A stretch of 64,000 bases of DNA. It comes from CAVQXR01 sp963717955. Its GTDB lineage: Bacteria > Actinomycetota > Thermoleophilia > Gaiellales > Gaiellaceae. Of this stretch, positions 18,975 through 28,041 are shown piece after piece. Below the pieces are notes generated by a model. The model saw nothing but the letters and a program-made list of their open reading frames with translations, was not told the origin of the DNA and did not search any database. The first letter of the stretch is position 1; the number at the start of each line of letters is the position of its first letter. The stretch covers positions 1,364,001 to 1,428,000 of the forward strand of contig CAVQXR010000001.1 in NCBI GenBank assembly GCA_963717955.1, in the 5' to 3' direction. The position numbers were made by a program, and so were the translations under genes.

Positions 18975-18989
18975 GCCGGCCTTGCCGGC
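18975..18989. terminator. GCCGGC hairpin between the two permease genes
   Basis: GCCGGC-CTT-GCCGGC inside the 118-base gap between the DppB-like and DppC-like genes. It has no T run, so it is more likely an RNA-stability or attenuating stem than a full terminator. Confidence 0.3.
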
Positions 18990-19069
18990 TGCGAACCGAC
19001 GCATCCCTACGTCCTCGGCCTGCTTGGCTCTCGCTCGGCAATGCACCACGGAACCTCGAGGGCAGGCCA

Positions 19070-20002
19070 CTACGCCCCCCTCGCCCGGTCGCGGATGCGC
19101 GGGTCGACGAGCTGGTGAGCGACGTCGGCGAGGAAGTTCGAGAAGATCACGATCGCCGTGAACAGGAGCGCCAGCGTCTGCGCCAGCGCGTAGTCACGCT
19201 TCTGGATCGACTGCACGAACTGGAACCCGAGGCCCTCGTAGCGGAAGATCACCTCGACGATCAGCGTGTAGCCGAGGACGAGCGGGATCGTCACGCCCGC
19301 GAGCGCGATCACGGGCACGAGCGCGTTGCGCAGGGCGTGAACCCAGAGGATCCGCTTCGACGGGAGGCCCTTCGCGTTCAGGGTCCGCACGTAGTCCTTC
19401 GAGAGCTCCTCGAGCGTCGAGGAGCGCATCAGGCGCATGTTGACCGCCATCGACTCCATCGCGAGGACGATCGCCGGCAACGCCAGGTGGTCGATCCCGC
19501 CGGGCCCGGCCGGCGGGAGCCAGCCGAGGTTCACGGCGAAGAGCTGGATGAGCAGGACGGCGAGGAAGAAGTTCGGGATGCCCATGCCGAGCACCGCGAT
19601 GAGGCGCGCTCCCTGGTCGAACGGCCGGTTACGCCCCCAGGCGGCGAGGAGCCCTAGCGGAATCGCGAGCGCGTAGACGATCAGGAGTGCCGCAGTGCCG
19701 AGCTTCAGCGTCTGGATGCCGGCGTCTCTGATCACGTCGGTGATCTTCGCGCCGCTCACGAGCGAGCTGCCGGGATCGCCCGAGAGCACGTTCTTCATGA
19801 AGATGAAGTACTGGGCGGGCAGCGGCTCGTTCAGCCCGAGCCGCTCCTTGACGTCGTTGATCAGGATCTCGGTGCCGGTGATGCTGACGATCGAGCCCGT
19901 CACGTCGCCCGGCGCGACGCGCAGCCCGTAGAAGATCAGCACGGAGGCGATCAGGAGCAGGAGCAGCGCATACAGGAAGCGGCGGAGGATGAACTTGGCC
20001 AT
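19070..20002 (-). CDS. Oligopeptide/dipeptide ABC transporter permease (OppB/DppB type)
   Basis: A 310-residue permease: MAKFILRRFLYALLLLLIAS starts with the usual basic residues and first membrane helix. The long periplasmic segment contains VRVAPGD-like LRVAPGDVTG, and the EAA loop reads YVRTLNAKGLPSKRILWVH. C-terminal FLADVAHQLVDPRIR is typical for the family. It lies directly after the receptor gene (54-base gap). Confidence 0.91.
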   Translation of the reverse strand: MAKFILRRFLYALLLLLIASVLIFYGLRVAPGDVTGSIVSITGTEILINDVKERLGLNEPLPAQYFIFMKNVLSGDPGSSLVSGAKITDVIRDAGIQTLKLGTAALLIVYALAIPLGLLAAWGRNRPFDQGARLIAVLGMGIPNFFLAVLLIQLFAVNLGWLPPAGPGGIDHLALPAIVLAMESMAVNMRLMRSSTLEELSKDYVRTLNAKGLPSKRILWVHALRNALVPVIALAGVTIPLVLGYTLIVEVIFRYEGLGFQFVQSIQKRDYALAQTLALLFTAIVIFSNFLADVAHQLVDPRIRDRARGA

Positions 20003-20056
20003 CGGCGGTCGAGGTGGTGGGCGGCCGGACGGCCGCCCGCCACCGTCGAGGCAAGG

Positions 20057-21838
20057 TCAGGACGCGATGTAGACGTCGTTGTAGAGCGGGTACAGCATCG
20101 TCTGCAGCGGCGTGTAGCCCATCACCGTGTTCTGGTGCACCCAGGTGTCGTTCCGCGTCAGGATCGGGATCTCGGGCAGCTGCTCCGCCCAGGCGAGCTG
20201 CATCTCCCGGGCGGCCGCCTCGAGCGTCGCCTCGTCCGGAGCCGTCTGCCACTTCGTGACAGCCGCCGCGATCTCCGGCAGGTCGCCGTTGAACGCGGTG
20301 CTCGGGAACGCCTGGAAGAAGATGAGCAGGTCGAGCGGCGACGACCACAGCCACTCGAAGCCCCACGCGTCGACCGTGAGCGCCGCCTCCGGTGCCGCCG
20401 CGGCGGCGACGATCCCGAAGTATTCGGCCGCGTCCGGGACGTTGAGCTTCATCTCGACGCCGACGTCCGCCAGCATCGGCACGACCGCCTGGTCGATCGC
20501 CGCCGTCGTCGGCTGGTAGTTGTCGTTCGAGACGATCGTGAACGAGAGCTTCTGGCCATCCTTCTCGCGAATGCCGTCGGAGCCCTCGACCCAGCCGGCC
20601 TCGTCGAGGAGCGCCGTCGCCGCGTCCGGGTCGAACTGGTTGAACGCCTCGACTCCCGGCTCGTACCACTTGTAGTTCGGCGCGATCGGACCGTAGGTCG
20701 CCACGGCCTGGCCGAAGAAGATCGAGTCGGCCAGCGACTGGCGGTCGATCGCGTGCGAGATCGCCTGGCGGACCCGGACGTCGTCGAAGCCCCGGTCCAC
20801 CTGCTGGGCGTTGAGCCCGATGAAGTAGTTCGCGAGGCTCGGGAAGCTCACCGTGGTGAGGTCGCCGTTGGCCTGGAGGCGCTCGATGTCCTGCCCCGCC
20901 GGGTTCTTGACCACGTTCACCGTGCCGCCCTCGATCTCGTTGGCCCGCTGTCCGGCCTCGAGGATCGGCACCCACTTGACAGAGTCCAGGTACGCAGGGC
21001 CCGGGTTCGTGACGTACGGGACGTTCGTCCCCGGGTAGGCATCCCACTTGGTGACGACGACCTCGGTGCCCGGCTGGAAGCTCGTCAACGTGAACGGGCC
21101 CGACCCGTCCGCCTCGGTCGCTCCGTAGTCCTCGCCGAGCTCCGCGCGCTTCGCGAGGTTCTGGATCATCGCGTACTCGGTCGCGAGCGTCTCCGGGAAC
21201 GCCGTGAACGGGGCGCTCATCGTGCAGACGACCGTCGTGGCGTCGGGAGCCTGCACGTCGGCGACGGTCGGCCAGAAGATCGCGTTCTGCCCCGGCCCGC
21301 CGGCATCGCCGGTCGCATCCCGGAACGCGTTGAAGTTGTCGGCGATCGCCTGGGCGTCGAGCGCTATCCCGGACTGGAACGTCAGCCCCTCGCGAATCGT
21401 GAACGTCCAGGTGAGCAGATCGTCCGAGATCTCCCACCCGTCCACGAGCGCCGGCTGGTACCCGCCGTCGGCATCGCGAATCACCGTGAACTCGTACAGC
21501 GCGACGTAGGCGGGATCGGCCCAGTTCGACTGCACCGTGTCCATCCTCGTGAAGTCGCGGTCGTACCCCTCGACCAGCTGCCCGCCGACGACCGGCTCCC
21601 CGGTCGCCTCGGTCTCGGGCGGCGCCCCCGTGTCCGGCGGGGTCTCGCCGGCAGCCGTGTCCGCCGGAGCCGTCGTCTCCTCGTCGCCGCCTCCGCAGGC
21701 GGCGAGCAGGCTCCCGGCGACACCGAGCGAGAGACCGAGCGCCGCGGTGCGCTGGAAGAACTGCCGACGGCTGATCGACCTTGCCGTGTAGTCGTCGATC
21801 AGTCGCTCGACGGAATCGGGTTCCCGGTCATTCGACAC
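20057..21838 (-). CDS. ABC transporter substrate-binding lipoprotein, family 5
   Basis: A 593-residue receptor. A Tat-type signal carries SRRQFF (Arg24, Arg25) and ends in the lipobox LLAAC (Cys48); an acidic Thr/Pro/Glu linker follows. The mature part is SBP_bac_5: ALYEFTVIRDADGGYQPALV, FTIREGLTFQSG, VRQAISHAIDRQSLAD. GTG at 21838 follows AGGAGG. It binds a peptide-like or other organic ligand outside the membrane and passes it to the permeases encoded downstream. The operator at 21911 lies 73 bases upstream. Confidence 0.9.
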   Translation of the reverse strand: MSNDREPDSVERLIDDYTARSISRRQFFQRTAALGLSLGVAGSLLAACGGGDEETTAPADTAAGETPPDTGAPPETEATGEPVVGGQLVEGYDRDFTRMDTVQSNWADPAYVALYEFTVIRDADGGYQPALVDGWEISDDLLTWTFTIREGLTFQSGIALDAQAIADNFNAFRDATGDAGGPGQNAIFWPTVADVQAPDATTVVCTMSAPFTAFPETLATEYAMIQNLAKRAELGEDYGATEADGSGPFTLTSFQPGTEVVVTKWDAYPGTNVPYVTNPGPAYLDSVKWVPILEAGQRANEIEGGTVNVVKNPAGQDIERLQANGDLTTVSFPSLANYFIGLNAQQVDRGFDDVRVRQAISHAIDRQSLADSIFFGQAVATYGPIAPNYKWYEPGVEAFNQFDPDAATALLDEAGWVEGSDGIREKDGQKLSFTIVSNDNYQPTTAAIDQAVVPMLADVGVEMKLNVPDAAEYFGIVAAAAAPEAALTVDAWGFEWLWSSPLDLLIFFQAFPSTAFNGDLPEIAAAVTKWQTAPDEATLEAAAREMQLAWAEQLPEIPILTRNDTWVHQNTVMGYTPLQTMLYPLYNDVYIAS

Positions 21839-21910
21839 CTCTGCCTCCTATGACTCGACTCTCTTGACGCCCTTTTCCAGCTCTGACGGCCATCCGGCCG
21901 GGAAGTTAAG

Positions 21911-21924
21911 GAAAATCGTTTTTC
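21911..21924. promoter_or_regulatory. LacI-type operator, site 3
   Basis: GAAAATCGTTTTTC, symmetric around CG (21917/21918) with one mismatch. It lies between the end of the LacI-family gene (21962) and the receptor gene start (21838), so it should control the importer operon. Confidence 0.68.
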
Positions 21925-21961
21925 TAGGGTGCACCATCATTTCGTGCTCCCGTTCGCCTTG

Positions 21962-23011
21962 TCAAGCCCGGTCTGCGGGCGGGCACGTCGAGCCGCGGTC
22001 GATCAGCTCGGGCGGCTTGCGCACGACGAGGCTCCTCGGGCGCGCGCCGTCGACGCTCTTGATGAGGCACTCGACGCCCGCCCTCGCCATCTCGCCGAGG
22101 GGCATGCGGACCGTCGTCAGCGGCGGCTGCAGGTACTCGGCGATCGGCGAGTCGTTGTAGGACACGACCGACAGCTCCTCCGGCATCCGCATGCCGAGCC
22201 GGTGAGCCGCCGCGAGGGCGACCACGGCAGCCGTCGGGCTCCAGACGACGAGCGCCGTCGGACGCGGCGTCGTCGAGAGCGCCTGCTCGGTCGCCAGGGC
22301 GATCGCCTCCGGGTCGATCCACGAGGGCACGACCGCCGCGGGCTGCACCGGAAGCCCGGCGGCCCGCATCCCTGCCCGGAAGCCGGCGAGCCGGCGCCTG
22401 ACCGGCTCCGTCGACACCGGGCCGACCGTGGGGCTGACCGGACCGGCGAGGTAGGAGATCCGCCGGTGCCCGAGCCCCACGAGGTGCTCCACCCCCTGTC
22501 GCACGCCGCGGGCGTCGTCCACGCTGACGCTCGCGCCGCCGCCGGGAACGCGGCGGTTGAGGACGACGCAGGGCAGGCCGGAATCGTGGAGCTCGGCGAC
22601 GAACTCGTCGCTCACCTGGATGCTGCCGATCAGGAGGCCGTCGACGCGCCGCTCGAACAAGAGCCTGCGGTAGACCTCCCCCCGACCGACGAAGTCGTTC
22701 GTGTCGGCGATCAGCGTCACGTAGCCGTGCGCTGCGGCTGCGCGCTCGGTCACCGCGATCACCTCGGCCATCTCGGTCTGATAGGAGACGTTCACCACCA
22801 GGCCGAGAGTCGTGGTACGCGCGAGCCGCAGACCACGTGCAAGCGCGTTCGGCCGGTAGTTCAGGTCGCGGGCGGCCGCCAGAATCCGTTCACGCGTCTC
22901 CGGCCGGATCGAAACGGTCGGATCGCCGTTCAGGACCCGGGAGGCGGTCGACGCGCCCACGGCCGCCGCACGGGCGACATCCGTGAGCCGGACTACCTTC
23001 GCCCGTGGCAC
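21962..23011 (-). CDS. LacI family transcriptional regulator
   Basis: A 349-residue repressor. An N-terminal helix-turn-helix (about residues 8-30, ending SRVLNG) is followed by the hinge helix YRPNALARGL, whose leucine normally wedges into the central CG of the operator. A periplasmic-binding-protein-like sensor domain follows (TTTLGLVVNVSY, LLIGSIQVS, RRISYLAGP, TALVVWSPTAAVV). GTG at 23011. The four CG-centred palindromes in this window are its likely targets. The inducer should be a small molecule from the pathway, not determinable. Confidence 0.92.
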   Translation of the reverse strand: MPRAKVVRLTDVARAAAVGASTASRVLNGDPTVSIRPETRERILAAARDLNYRPNALARGLRLARTTTLGLVVNVSYQTEMAEVIAVTERAAAAHGYVTLIADTNDFVGRGEVYRRLLFERRVDGLLIGSIQVSDEFVAELHDSGLPCVVLNRRVPGGGASVSVDDARGVRQGVEHLVGLGHRRISYLAGPVSPTVGPVSTEPVRRRLAGFRAGMRAAGLPVQPAAVVPSWIDPEAIALATEQALSTTPRPTALVVWSPTAAVVALAAAHRLGMRMPEELSVVSYNDSPIAEYLQPPLTTVRMPLGEMARAGVECLIKSVDGARPRSLVVRKPPELIDRGSTCPPADRA

Positions 23012-23062
23012 CGGGGGGTGTCCTGACGGTCTTGCCCGTGAACGGTCACGTCGCGGCGCCGG

Positions 23063-23806
23063 CTACCGGAGCAGGTCCTTCGGCAGCCCGATGCGGTTGA
23101 ACTCGTTCGCCGCCGTCTCGGCATGCCGGTGCCCGTTGCGGAGGGAGATCAGGTGGTGGCCGGGCAGGAGCGCGTCCCACTCGAGCTCCGCGAGGCGGTT
23201 GCAGGACGCCGCATACTCCTGCAGGTTCGAGTCCTTCACGTTCTGGAGGATGATCGCCCCGCCCCAGAACACGCAGTCCGACGAGAACATGTAGGTGCGG
23301 TCGCGCCCGACCATGCGGACGCAGTAGTGGCCCGCGCAGTGGCCCGGCGTCGCCACGAGCTCGAGCTCGAGCTCGCCGACCGGAATCCGCGTGCCGTCGG
23401 AGAACTCGGCGTCGACCTCGCAGGGAAGCCACTCGTAGTCGGCCGGGTAGAAGCCGAACTGCTTCGCCCAGTTGAGGCCGATCTGGTCGGCGTCGGCGAC
23501 TCGGATGTACGGCGCGACCTCGACGCCGGCCCACACCCTGGCGCCCGTCGCGCGGCGCATTGCGGCCGAGCCGCCGACGTGGTCGGCGTGGTAGTGGGTG
23601 ATGACGATCGTCCCGATGTCGGTCGGGTCGAACCCGTCGTCGCGGATCAGCTGCAGGATCTCGGCGGCGTCCGAGGCGAAGCCGGTGTCGATCAGCGCGA
23701 GCTCCGAGCCGCCGTCGATGAGGTAGGTGTGGCAGTCGAGCCGGTGGGTGAGGCCGAAGCCGTAGTCGCCGCCGCCGACGAGGTGCACGTCCTTCGTGAG
23801 TCGCAT
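23063..23806 (-). CDS. MBL fold metallo-hydrolase
   Basis: A 247-residue metallo-hydrolase, paralogue of those at 3732 and 28042. Motifs: LVGGGDYGFG at the N-terminus, HYHADH metal site, TPGHCAGHYC, FSSDCVFWGG and PGHHLIS. It starts two bases after the SDR gene upstream, the same SDR then MBL order as at 2917-4484. The pair may oxidise an alcohol and hydrolyse the resulting ester or lactone. Confidence 0.86.
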   Translation of the reverse strand: MRLTKDVHLVGGGDYGFGLTHRLDCHTYLIDGGSELALIDTGFASDAAEILQLIRDDGFDPTDIGTIVITHYHADHVGGSAAMRRATGARVWAGVEVAPYIRVADADQIGLNWAKQFGFYPADYEWLPCEVDAEFSDGTRIPVGELELELVATPGHCAGHYCVRMVGRDRTYMFSSDCVFWGGAIILQNVKDSNLQEYAASCNRLAELEWDALLPGHHLISLRNGHRHAETAANEFNRIGLPKDLLR

Positions 23807-23808
23807 GG

Positions 23809-24606
23809 CTAGCTCTCCGGTACCGAGTAGGCGTGGGCAGTGAGACCGCCGTCGATCACGAGGTTGACACCCGTGATGTAGGCGGCGTCGTCCGAGGCGA
23901 GGAACGAGAAGGCGGCAGCCATGTCGTCGACCGAGCCGAGGCGCCCCATCGGGACGACCGGGAACCCCTCCTTCCGCCACGTGTCCATCAGCTCCTGGCC
24001 GACGAGGTCGACCGACTGCTGCGTGTCGCTCGGGCCGGGGCTGATCGCGTTCACGCGGATCCCGTGCTTCACGAGCTCGAGCGCCATCGTCTTGACGAGA
24101 TTCGCGGTGCCGGCCTTGGCTGCGTTGTAGTTGGAGAACCCGGGTGAGCCCCCGAGAGACGAGATCGACGCCGTGTACAGGATCACGCCGCCGGTTCCGG
24201 TCTCGACCATGGCGCGGGCCGCCCGCTGCCCGATCACGAACGACGCGGTCAGGTTGACGGCGATCACCCTGAGCCAGGACTCGTCCTTCAGCTCGAGGAA
24301 CGGCTCGTCCGTCCAGGCCGCCGCGTTCGAGATCGCGACGTCGAGACGCCCCGCCGCCTCGAAGGCCTCGCGGACTGCGCGCTCGCACTCCGCGACCTCC
24401 GCAAGGTCGGCGCGGATCGCTTGCGCCTGCGCGCCGGCGGCCTCGATCTCCGTCGCAACGGCCTGCAGGCGCTCCGGCAGGCGGTCGACGATGGCGACCC
24501 GCGACGCGCCCTCCTGCGCAAAGCGGAGTGCCGTGGCCCGGCCGAAGCCGCTCCCTCCGCCCGTCACGAGCACGACCTTGCCCTCATGGCGGTTCGGGAC
24601 GATCAC
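23809..24606 (-). CDS. SDR family oxidoreductase
   Basis: A 265-residue SDR with TGGGSGFG cofactor loop, IVDRL acidic turn, SNAA, catalytic TASISSLGG and YNAAK. The C-terminal VIDGGLTAHAYSVPES and SPGPSDTQQSVDLVG are close to the SDR at 2917. GTG at 24606 follows GGAGG at the right spacing. It is divergent from the PhyH gene, with operator site 4 in between. Confidence 0.88.
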   Translation of the reverse strand: MIVPNRHEGKVVLVTGGGSGFGRATALRFAQEGASRVAIVDRLPERLQAVATEIEAAGAQAQAIRADLAEVAECERAVREAFEAAGRLDVAISNAAAWTDEPFLELKDESWLRVIAVNLTASFVIGQRAARAMVETGTGGVILYTASISSLGGSPGFSNYNAAKAGTANLVKTMALELVKHGIRVNAISPGPSDTQQSVDLVGQELMDTWRKEGFPVVPMGRLGSVDDMAAAFSFLASDDAAYITGVNLVIDGGLTAHAYSVPES

Positions 24607-24645
24607 CAGCGCCTCCTCTCCGGTACCGCGAGCGCGGACCCTGTA

Positions 24646-24659
24646 GAGAATCGTTTTTC
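24646..24659. promoter_or_regulatory. LacI-type operator, site 4
   Basis: GAGAATCGTTTTTC, centred on CG (24652/24653), two mismatches in symmetry. It sits in the 120-base divergent region between the SDR (24606) and dioxygenase (24727) genes. Confidence 0.6.
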
Positions 24660-24692
24660 TTGAGCCCGATCTTCGCGCCGTCGGGCGGAGGC

Positions 24693-24705
24693 TGTCAAGT
24701 TGACA
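24693..24705. promoter_or_regulatory. TGTCAA-G-TTGACA palindrome before the dioxygenase gene
   Basis: A perfect 6+6 inverted repeat 22 bases upstream of the PhyH ATG. It could be a second regulator site. The TTGACA half is too close to the start codon to serve as a -35 for this gene. Confidence 0.35.
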
Positions 24706-24726
24706 ACGAGTTTCTCGGGAGACAGG

Positions 24727-25566
24727 ATGCAGCCCGTGGCCGGTCTCAGTCGTGATGAGGTGACACGCTACGAGCGCGACGGCTACCTGTCCCCGCTCAC
24801 CGTCGTGCGCCCCGAGCACGTCGCCGCGTACCGTGCCGGCTACGAGGAGCTGGAGGACGCCCTGGCGACGGAGCTCGCCACGCTTCCGCCCGCGAAGATC
24901 CAGCTGTTCTCCGAGACGCATGCGTTCCTGCCCTGGGCGCACGAGCTCGCGACCTCGCCCGACGTGCTCGACGCGGTCGAGGGCGTCCTCGGCCCGGATC
25001 TGCTGATCTGGCACAGCCGGTGGTTCACGAAGCGGCCGGGTGACGGCACGTACATCACGTGGCACCAGGACGGCACGTACTGGGCCCTCGACCCGCCGAA
25101 GGTCTGCACGGCCTGGATCGCCCTCTCCGGGAGCGACGGCGAGACCGGGTGCATGCGCGTCGTCCCCGGCACGCACCACGGAGGGCAGCTGCCGCACCGG
25201 GACACGCACGCGGCGCAGAACGCGCTGACCCGGGGCCAGGAGGTCGCCGTCGAGGTCGACGAGGCCGACGCCGTCGACCTCGTGCTCGAGCCGGGTCAGG
25301 CCTCGCTCCACCACATCGGGCTCGTGCACGGGTCGGGCAGGAACCGAGGGAGCGACGCCCGCATCGGCTTCGCGGTCCGGTTCGTCGCGCCCGAGGTGCG
25401 CCAGAGCGTCGAGCACTCGTTCGCGATGCTCGTGCGCGGGCAGGACGGGTACGGGCACTTCGACCTGCTCGACCCGCCGGCTCCCGCGCCGCTCCCCGAG
25501 CTGCTCGCGCGCGGACGCGGGCTCGTCGATCGGCTGTACGCGAACCTGCTCCCGTCGGGCGCGTGA
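24727..25566 (+). CDS. Phytanoyl-CoA dioxygenase (PhyH) family protein
   Basis: A 279-residue Fe(II)/2-oxoglutarate-dependent oxygenase. The facial triad is visible as WHQDGTYW (His113, Asp115) and a distal histidine in HHIGLVHGS (His201 most likely), with an Arg in DARIGFAVRF for 2-oxoglutarate. ATG at 24727 is preceded by GGGAGACAGG. It hydroxylates a small organic substrate; PhyH-like enzymes range widely. It starts an operon with an E1 alpha/beta pair, two bases ahead of the alpha gene. Confidence 0.86.
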   Translation: MQPVAGLSRDEVTRYERDGYLSPLTVVRPEHVAAYRAGYEELEDALATELATLPPAKIQLFSETHAFLPWAHELATSPDVLDAVEGVLGPDLLIWHSRWFTKRPGDGTYITWHQDGTYWALDPPKVCTAWIALSGSDGETGCMRVVPGTHHGGQLPHRDTHAAQNALTRGQEVAVEVDEADAVDLVLEPGQASLHHIGLVHGSGRNRGSDARIGFAVRFVAPEVRQSVEHSFAMLVRGQDGYGHFDLLDPPAPAPLPELLARGRGLVDRLYANLLPSGA

Positions 25567-25567
25567 C

Positions 25568-26515
25568 GTGACCGCGCCGCCCGACTTCCAGCTCGAGCAG
25601 CTGTACGAGCGGATGCTCCGCATCCGCTCGCTCGAGGATGCCGTGCACCGGCTCTTCCTGTCGAACGAGATCGAGGGGACGACGCACCTCTGCAACGGCC
25701 AGGAGGCGGTCCCGGTGGGCGTCTGCGACATGCTCGAGCCCGGCGATACGGTGGCCGCGACCTACCGCGGGCACGGGGTCGCGCTCGCGCTCGGGATCGA
25801 CGAGGCGGCGCTCCTCGGCGAGCTGCTCGGGCGGGCGACCGGGACGAACGGGGGTCGGGGCGGCTCGATGAACGTCATCTCGCTGCAGCACGGCCTGATC
25901 GGGTGCTTCGGCATCGTGGGCGGGTCGATCGCGGCCGGCACCGGCGCCGCCCTGGCGTCGCAGCTCGCGCGCGACGGCACGGTCGCCGTAGCGTTCTTCG
26001 GGGACGGGGCCGTCAACCAGGCGTACTTCCACGAGTGCCTCAACTTCGCGGGCAGCCGCTCGCTGCCGATCGTCTATGTCTGCGAAAACAACCTCTACAG
26101 CGAGTGGACCGCGATGTCCTCGGTGACCGCGGGCGCGGACATCGCCGGGCGGGCCGCCGCCTACGGGCTCCCGGGCGTCGTGGTCGACGGGAACGACGTC
26201 CTCGCGGTGCGCGAGGCCGCAGGCCAGGCGCTCGGCCGCGCTCGAGCCGGCGGAGGCCCGACCCTGCTCGAGTGCAAGACGTACCGCCACAAGGGGCATT
26301 CCCGCGCCGACCCTGGGAAGTACCGGCCGAAGGAGGAGGTCGAGGAGTGGCTCGGTCGCGACCCGATCCCGCGGCTGGCGGCGCGACTGTCGCCGGAAGC
26401 CGTCGAGCGGATCCACGCTCGGGTCGAGCTCGAGCTCGACGGAGCCCTCGAGGCCGCGCGGGCCGCACCCTGGCCCGCGCCGGAGACCGCCGCGACGGCG
26501 ACGCAGGAGCCGTGA
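25568..26515 (+). CDS. 2-oxo acid dehydrogenase E1 component, alpha subunit (second pair)
   Basis: A 315-residue TPP-dependent alpha chain. GDG (145-147) to NN (174-175): FFGDGAVNQAYFHECLNF through VCENN. YRGHGVALALG and GGRGGSMN are typical of acetoin or pyruvate dehydrogenase alpha. It overlaps the beta gene by one base. No lipoyl, E2 or E3 gene follows. Confidence 0.87.
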   Translation: MTAPPDFQLEQLYERMLRIRSLEDAVHRLFLSNEIEGTTHLCNGQEAVPVGVCDMLEPGDTVAATYRGHGVALALGIDEAALLGELLGRATGTNGGRGGSMNVISLQHGLIGCFGIVGGSIAAGTGAALASQLARDGTVAVAFFGDGAVNQAYFHECLNFAGSRSLPIVYVCENNLYSEWTAMSSVTAGADIAGRAAAYGLPGVVVDGNDVLAVREAAGQALGRARAGGGPTLLECKTYRHKGHSRADPGKYRPKEEVEEWLGRDPIPRLAARLSPEAVERIHARVELELDGALEAARAAPWPAPETAATATQEP

Positions 26516-27486
26516 TGGGCGAGGTCACCTTCCGCGAGGCGATCCGCGACGCGCTCGCCGAGGAGATGGAACGTGACGTCCGCGTCTTCCTGATGGGCGA
26601 GGACGTCGAGGCGGGCGGCGTGTTCAACGCCTCGCCGGGGCTGCTCGATCGCTTCGGGCACGACCGGGTGATCGACACGCCGATCTCGGAGCTCGCGTTC
26701 ACCTCGGCGGCGTTCGGCGCGGCCGTGAAGGGCTTCCGCCCCGTCGTCGAGATCATGTTCGGCGACTTCCTCGGACTGGTCATCGACACGCTCGTGAACC
26801 AGGCGTCGAAGTACTGGTACCTGTCGAACGAGCAGGCCCCCGTGCCACTCGTCGTGCGTTCGGCGGTCGGCGCGGGTGCCCGGCTCGGCTCGTGCCATTC
26901 GCAGACCCCCACGGGCTGGTTCCTCGGCGAGCCGGGCATGAAGCTGGTCGCGCCGGCGACCGCCGGCGACGCGAAGGGGTTGCTGAAGGCCTCGATCCGT
27001 GACGACAACCCGGTCGTCTTCTTCGAGCACAAGCTCCTCTACGGCCGCAAGGAGCCGGTCGCGGAGGGCGACGACGCGCTCGTCCCCATCGGGCAGGCCG
27101 CGATCCGCCGCGAGGGGTCTCACGTGACCATCGCGGGCGCGATGGCGGCCGTCGACCGGGCGCTCGAGGCCGCCGCCGAGCTCGCCGAGGACGGCATCGA
27201 GGCCGAGGTGATCGACCTCCGGACGCTGCGCCCGCTCGACGAGGAGGCGATCGCGGCCTCCGCCGCGAAGACCGGGCATCTCGTCGTCGTCGAGGAGGGA
27301 CCGCCGACGGGCGGCTACGCCTCCGACGTGATCGCGCTCGCCGTCGAGCAGGCCGGCCCGATCGCGGCCCGTCGCGTCGCGATGCCGGACCTGCCGCTCG
27401 GCTTCAGCGCACCGCTCGAGGACGCCGCGCGGCCGAGCGCCGCTGCGGTCGCCGCCGCCGCGCGCACCCTGCTCGGCAACGCCTGA
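26515..27486 (+). CDS. 2-oxo acid dehydrogenase E1 component, beta subunit (second pair)
   Basis: A 323-residue beta chain: VFLMGEDVEAGGVF, DTPISELAFTSAAFGAAVKG, RSAVGAGARLGSCHSQTP, and the C-terminal transketolase domain (VTIAGAMAAVDRAL, IDLRTLRPLDEE). It completes the TPP enzyme with the alpha chain. It ends four bases before the convergent gene at 27491. Confidence 0.87.
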   Translation: MGEVTFREAIRDALAEEMERDVRVFLMGEDVEAGGVFNASPGLLDRFGHDRVIDTPISELAFTSAAFGAAVKGFRPVVEIMFGDFLGLVIDTLVNQASKYWYLSNEQAPVPLVVRSAVGAGARLGSCHSQTPTGWFLGEPGMKLVAPATAGDAKGLLKASIRDDNPVVFFEHKLLYGRKEPVAEGDDALVPIGQAAIRREGSHVTIAGAMAAVDRALEAAAELAEDGIEAEVIDLRTLRPLDEEAIAASAAKTGHLVVVEEGPPTGGYASDVIALAVEQAGPIAARRVAMPDLPLGFSAPLEDAARPSAAAVAAAARTLLGNA

Positions 27487-27490
27487 GGGG

Positions 27491-28012
27491 TCAGGCCATG
27501 CCGTGCGCCTCCTCGTAGCTCGCGCCGCCCGTCTCCTCGACCCAGTAGCTGCGCGCCCAGCCGACTCCCTGCCAGGTCTGCATCTTCGTCACCGTGATCC
27601 TGAACAGCCAGCGGGGCTGGTCGAGGGTCGGGACGAGGTAGCCGGGACCGTTCGGCCCGAGGTAGCGAACGGCCATCCGGTTCGCGACCTCGACCCACTG
27701 GCCGCCGACGTTCGGCTCCTCGACGACCTCGGCGACGCCCTTGCCGATCACCTTCTCGAGCGTGTCGGGGACGTCGACGGTGAACGCGCAGCGCCCGTCG
27801 CCCTTCAGGTACCGCGCCCACTTCGACCGCTGACGGGGAACGACCCAGAAGCACCCGTCACGCCACTCGTACCAGCAGGGCACGCAGTACGGGTCGCCCT
27901 CGTCGTCGAGGCAGGCGAGGCGCATGACGACCCCGCGGGCGAGGAAAGCCTCCACCTCCTCGTCGCTCATCCCGCCGACCTTGCCGCGCCACTCCTCGCT
28001 CGTCTCGCTCAT
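27491..28012 (-). CDS. Pyridoxamine 5'-phosphate oxidase-like / FMN-binding split-barrel protein
   Basis: A 173-residue split-barrel protein: GVVMRLACLDDEGDPYCVP, WYEWRDGCFWVVPRQRSKWA. It is the paralogue of 10564-11178. Flavin or deazaflavin binding is typical, but no catalytic role can be read. It is 29 bases downstream of the MBL gene, on the same strand. Confidence 0.75.
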   Translation of the reverse strand: MSETSEEWRGKVGGMSDEEVEAFLARGVVMRLACLDDEGDPYCVPCWYEWRDGCFWVVPRQRSKWARYLKGDGRCAFTVDVPDTLEKVIGKGVAEVVEEPNVGGQWVEVANRMAVRYLGPNGPGYLVPTLDQPRWLFRITVTKMQTWQGVGWARSYWVEETGGASYEEAHGMA

Positions 28013-28041
28013 GCGTTGTGCTCCTTTCTCTGACCGTCCGC

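Noticed and set aside
24700..24726. TTG at 24700 as start of the PhyH gene
   Set aside because: No ribosome site; ATG at 24727 has GGGAG upstream and the TTG lies within a palindrome.
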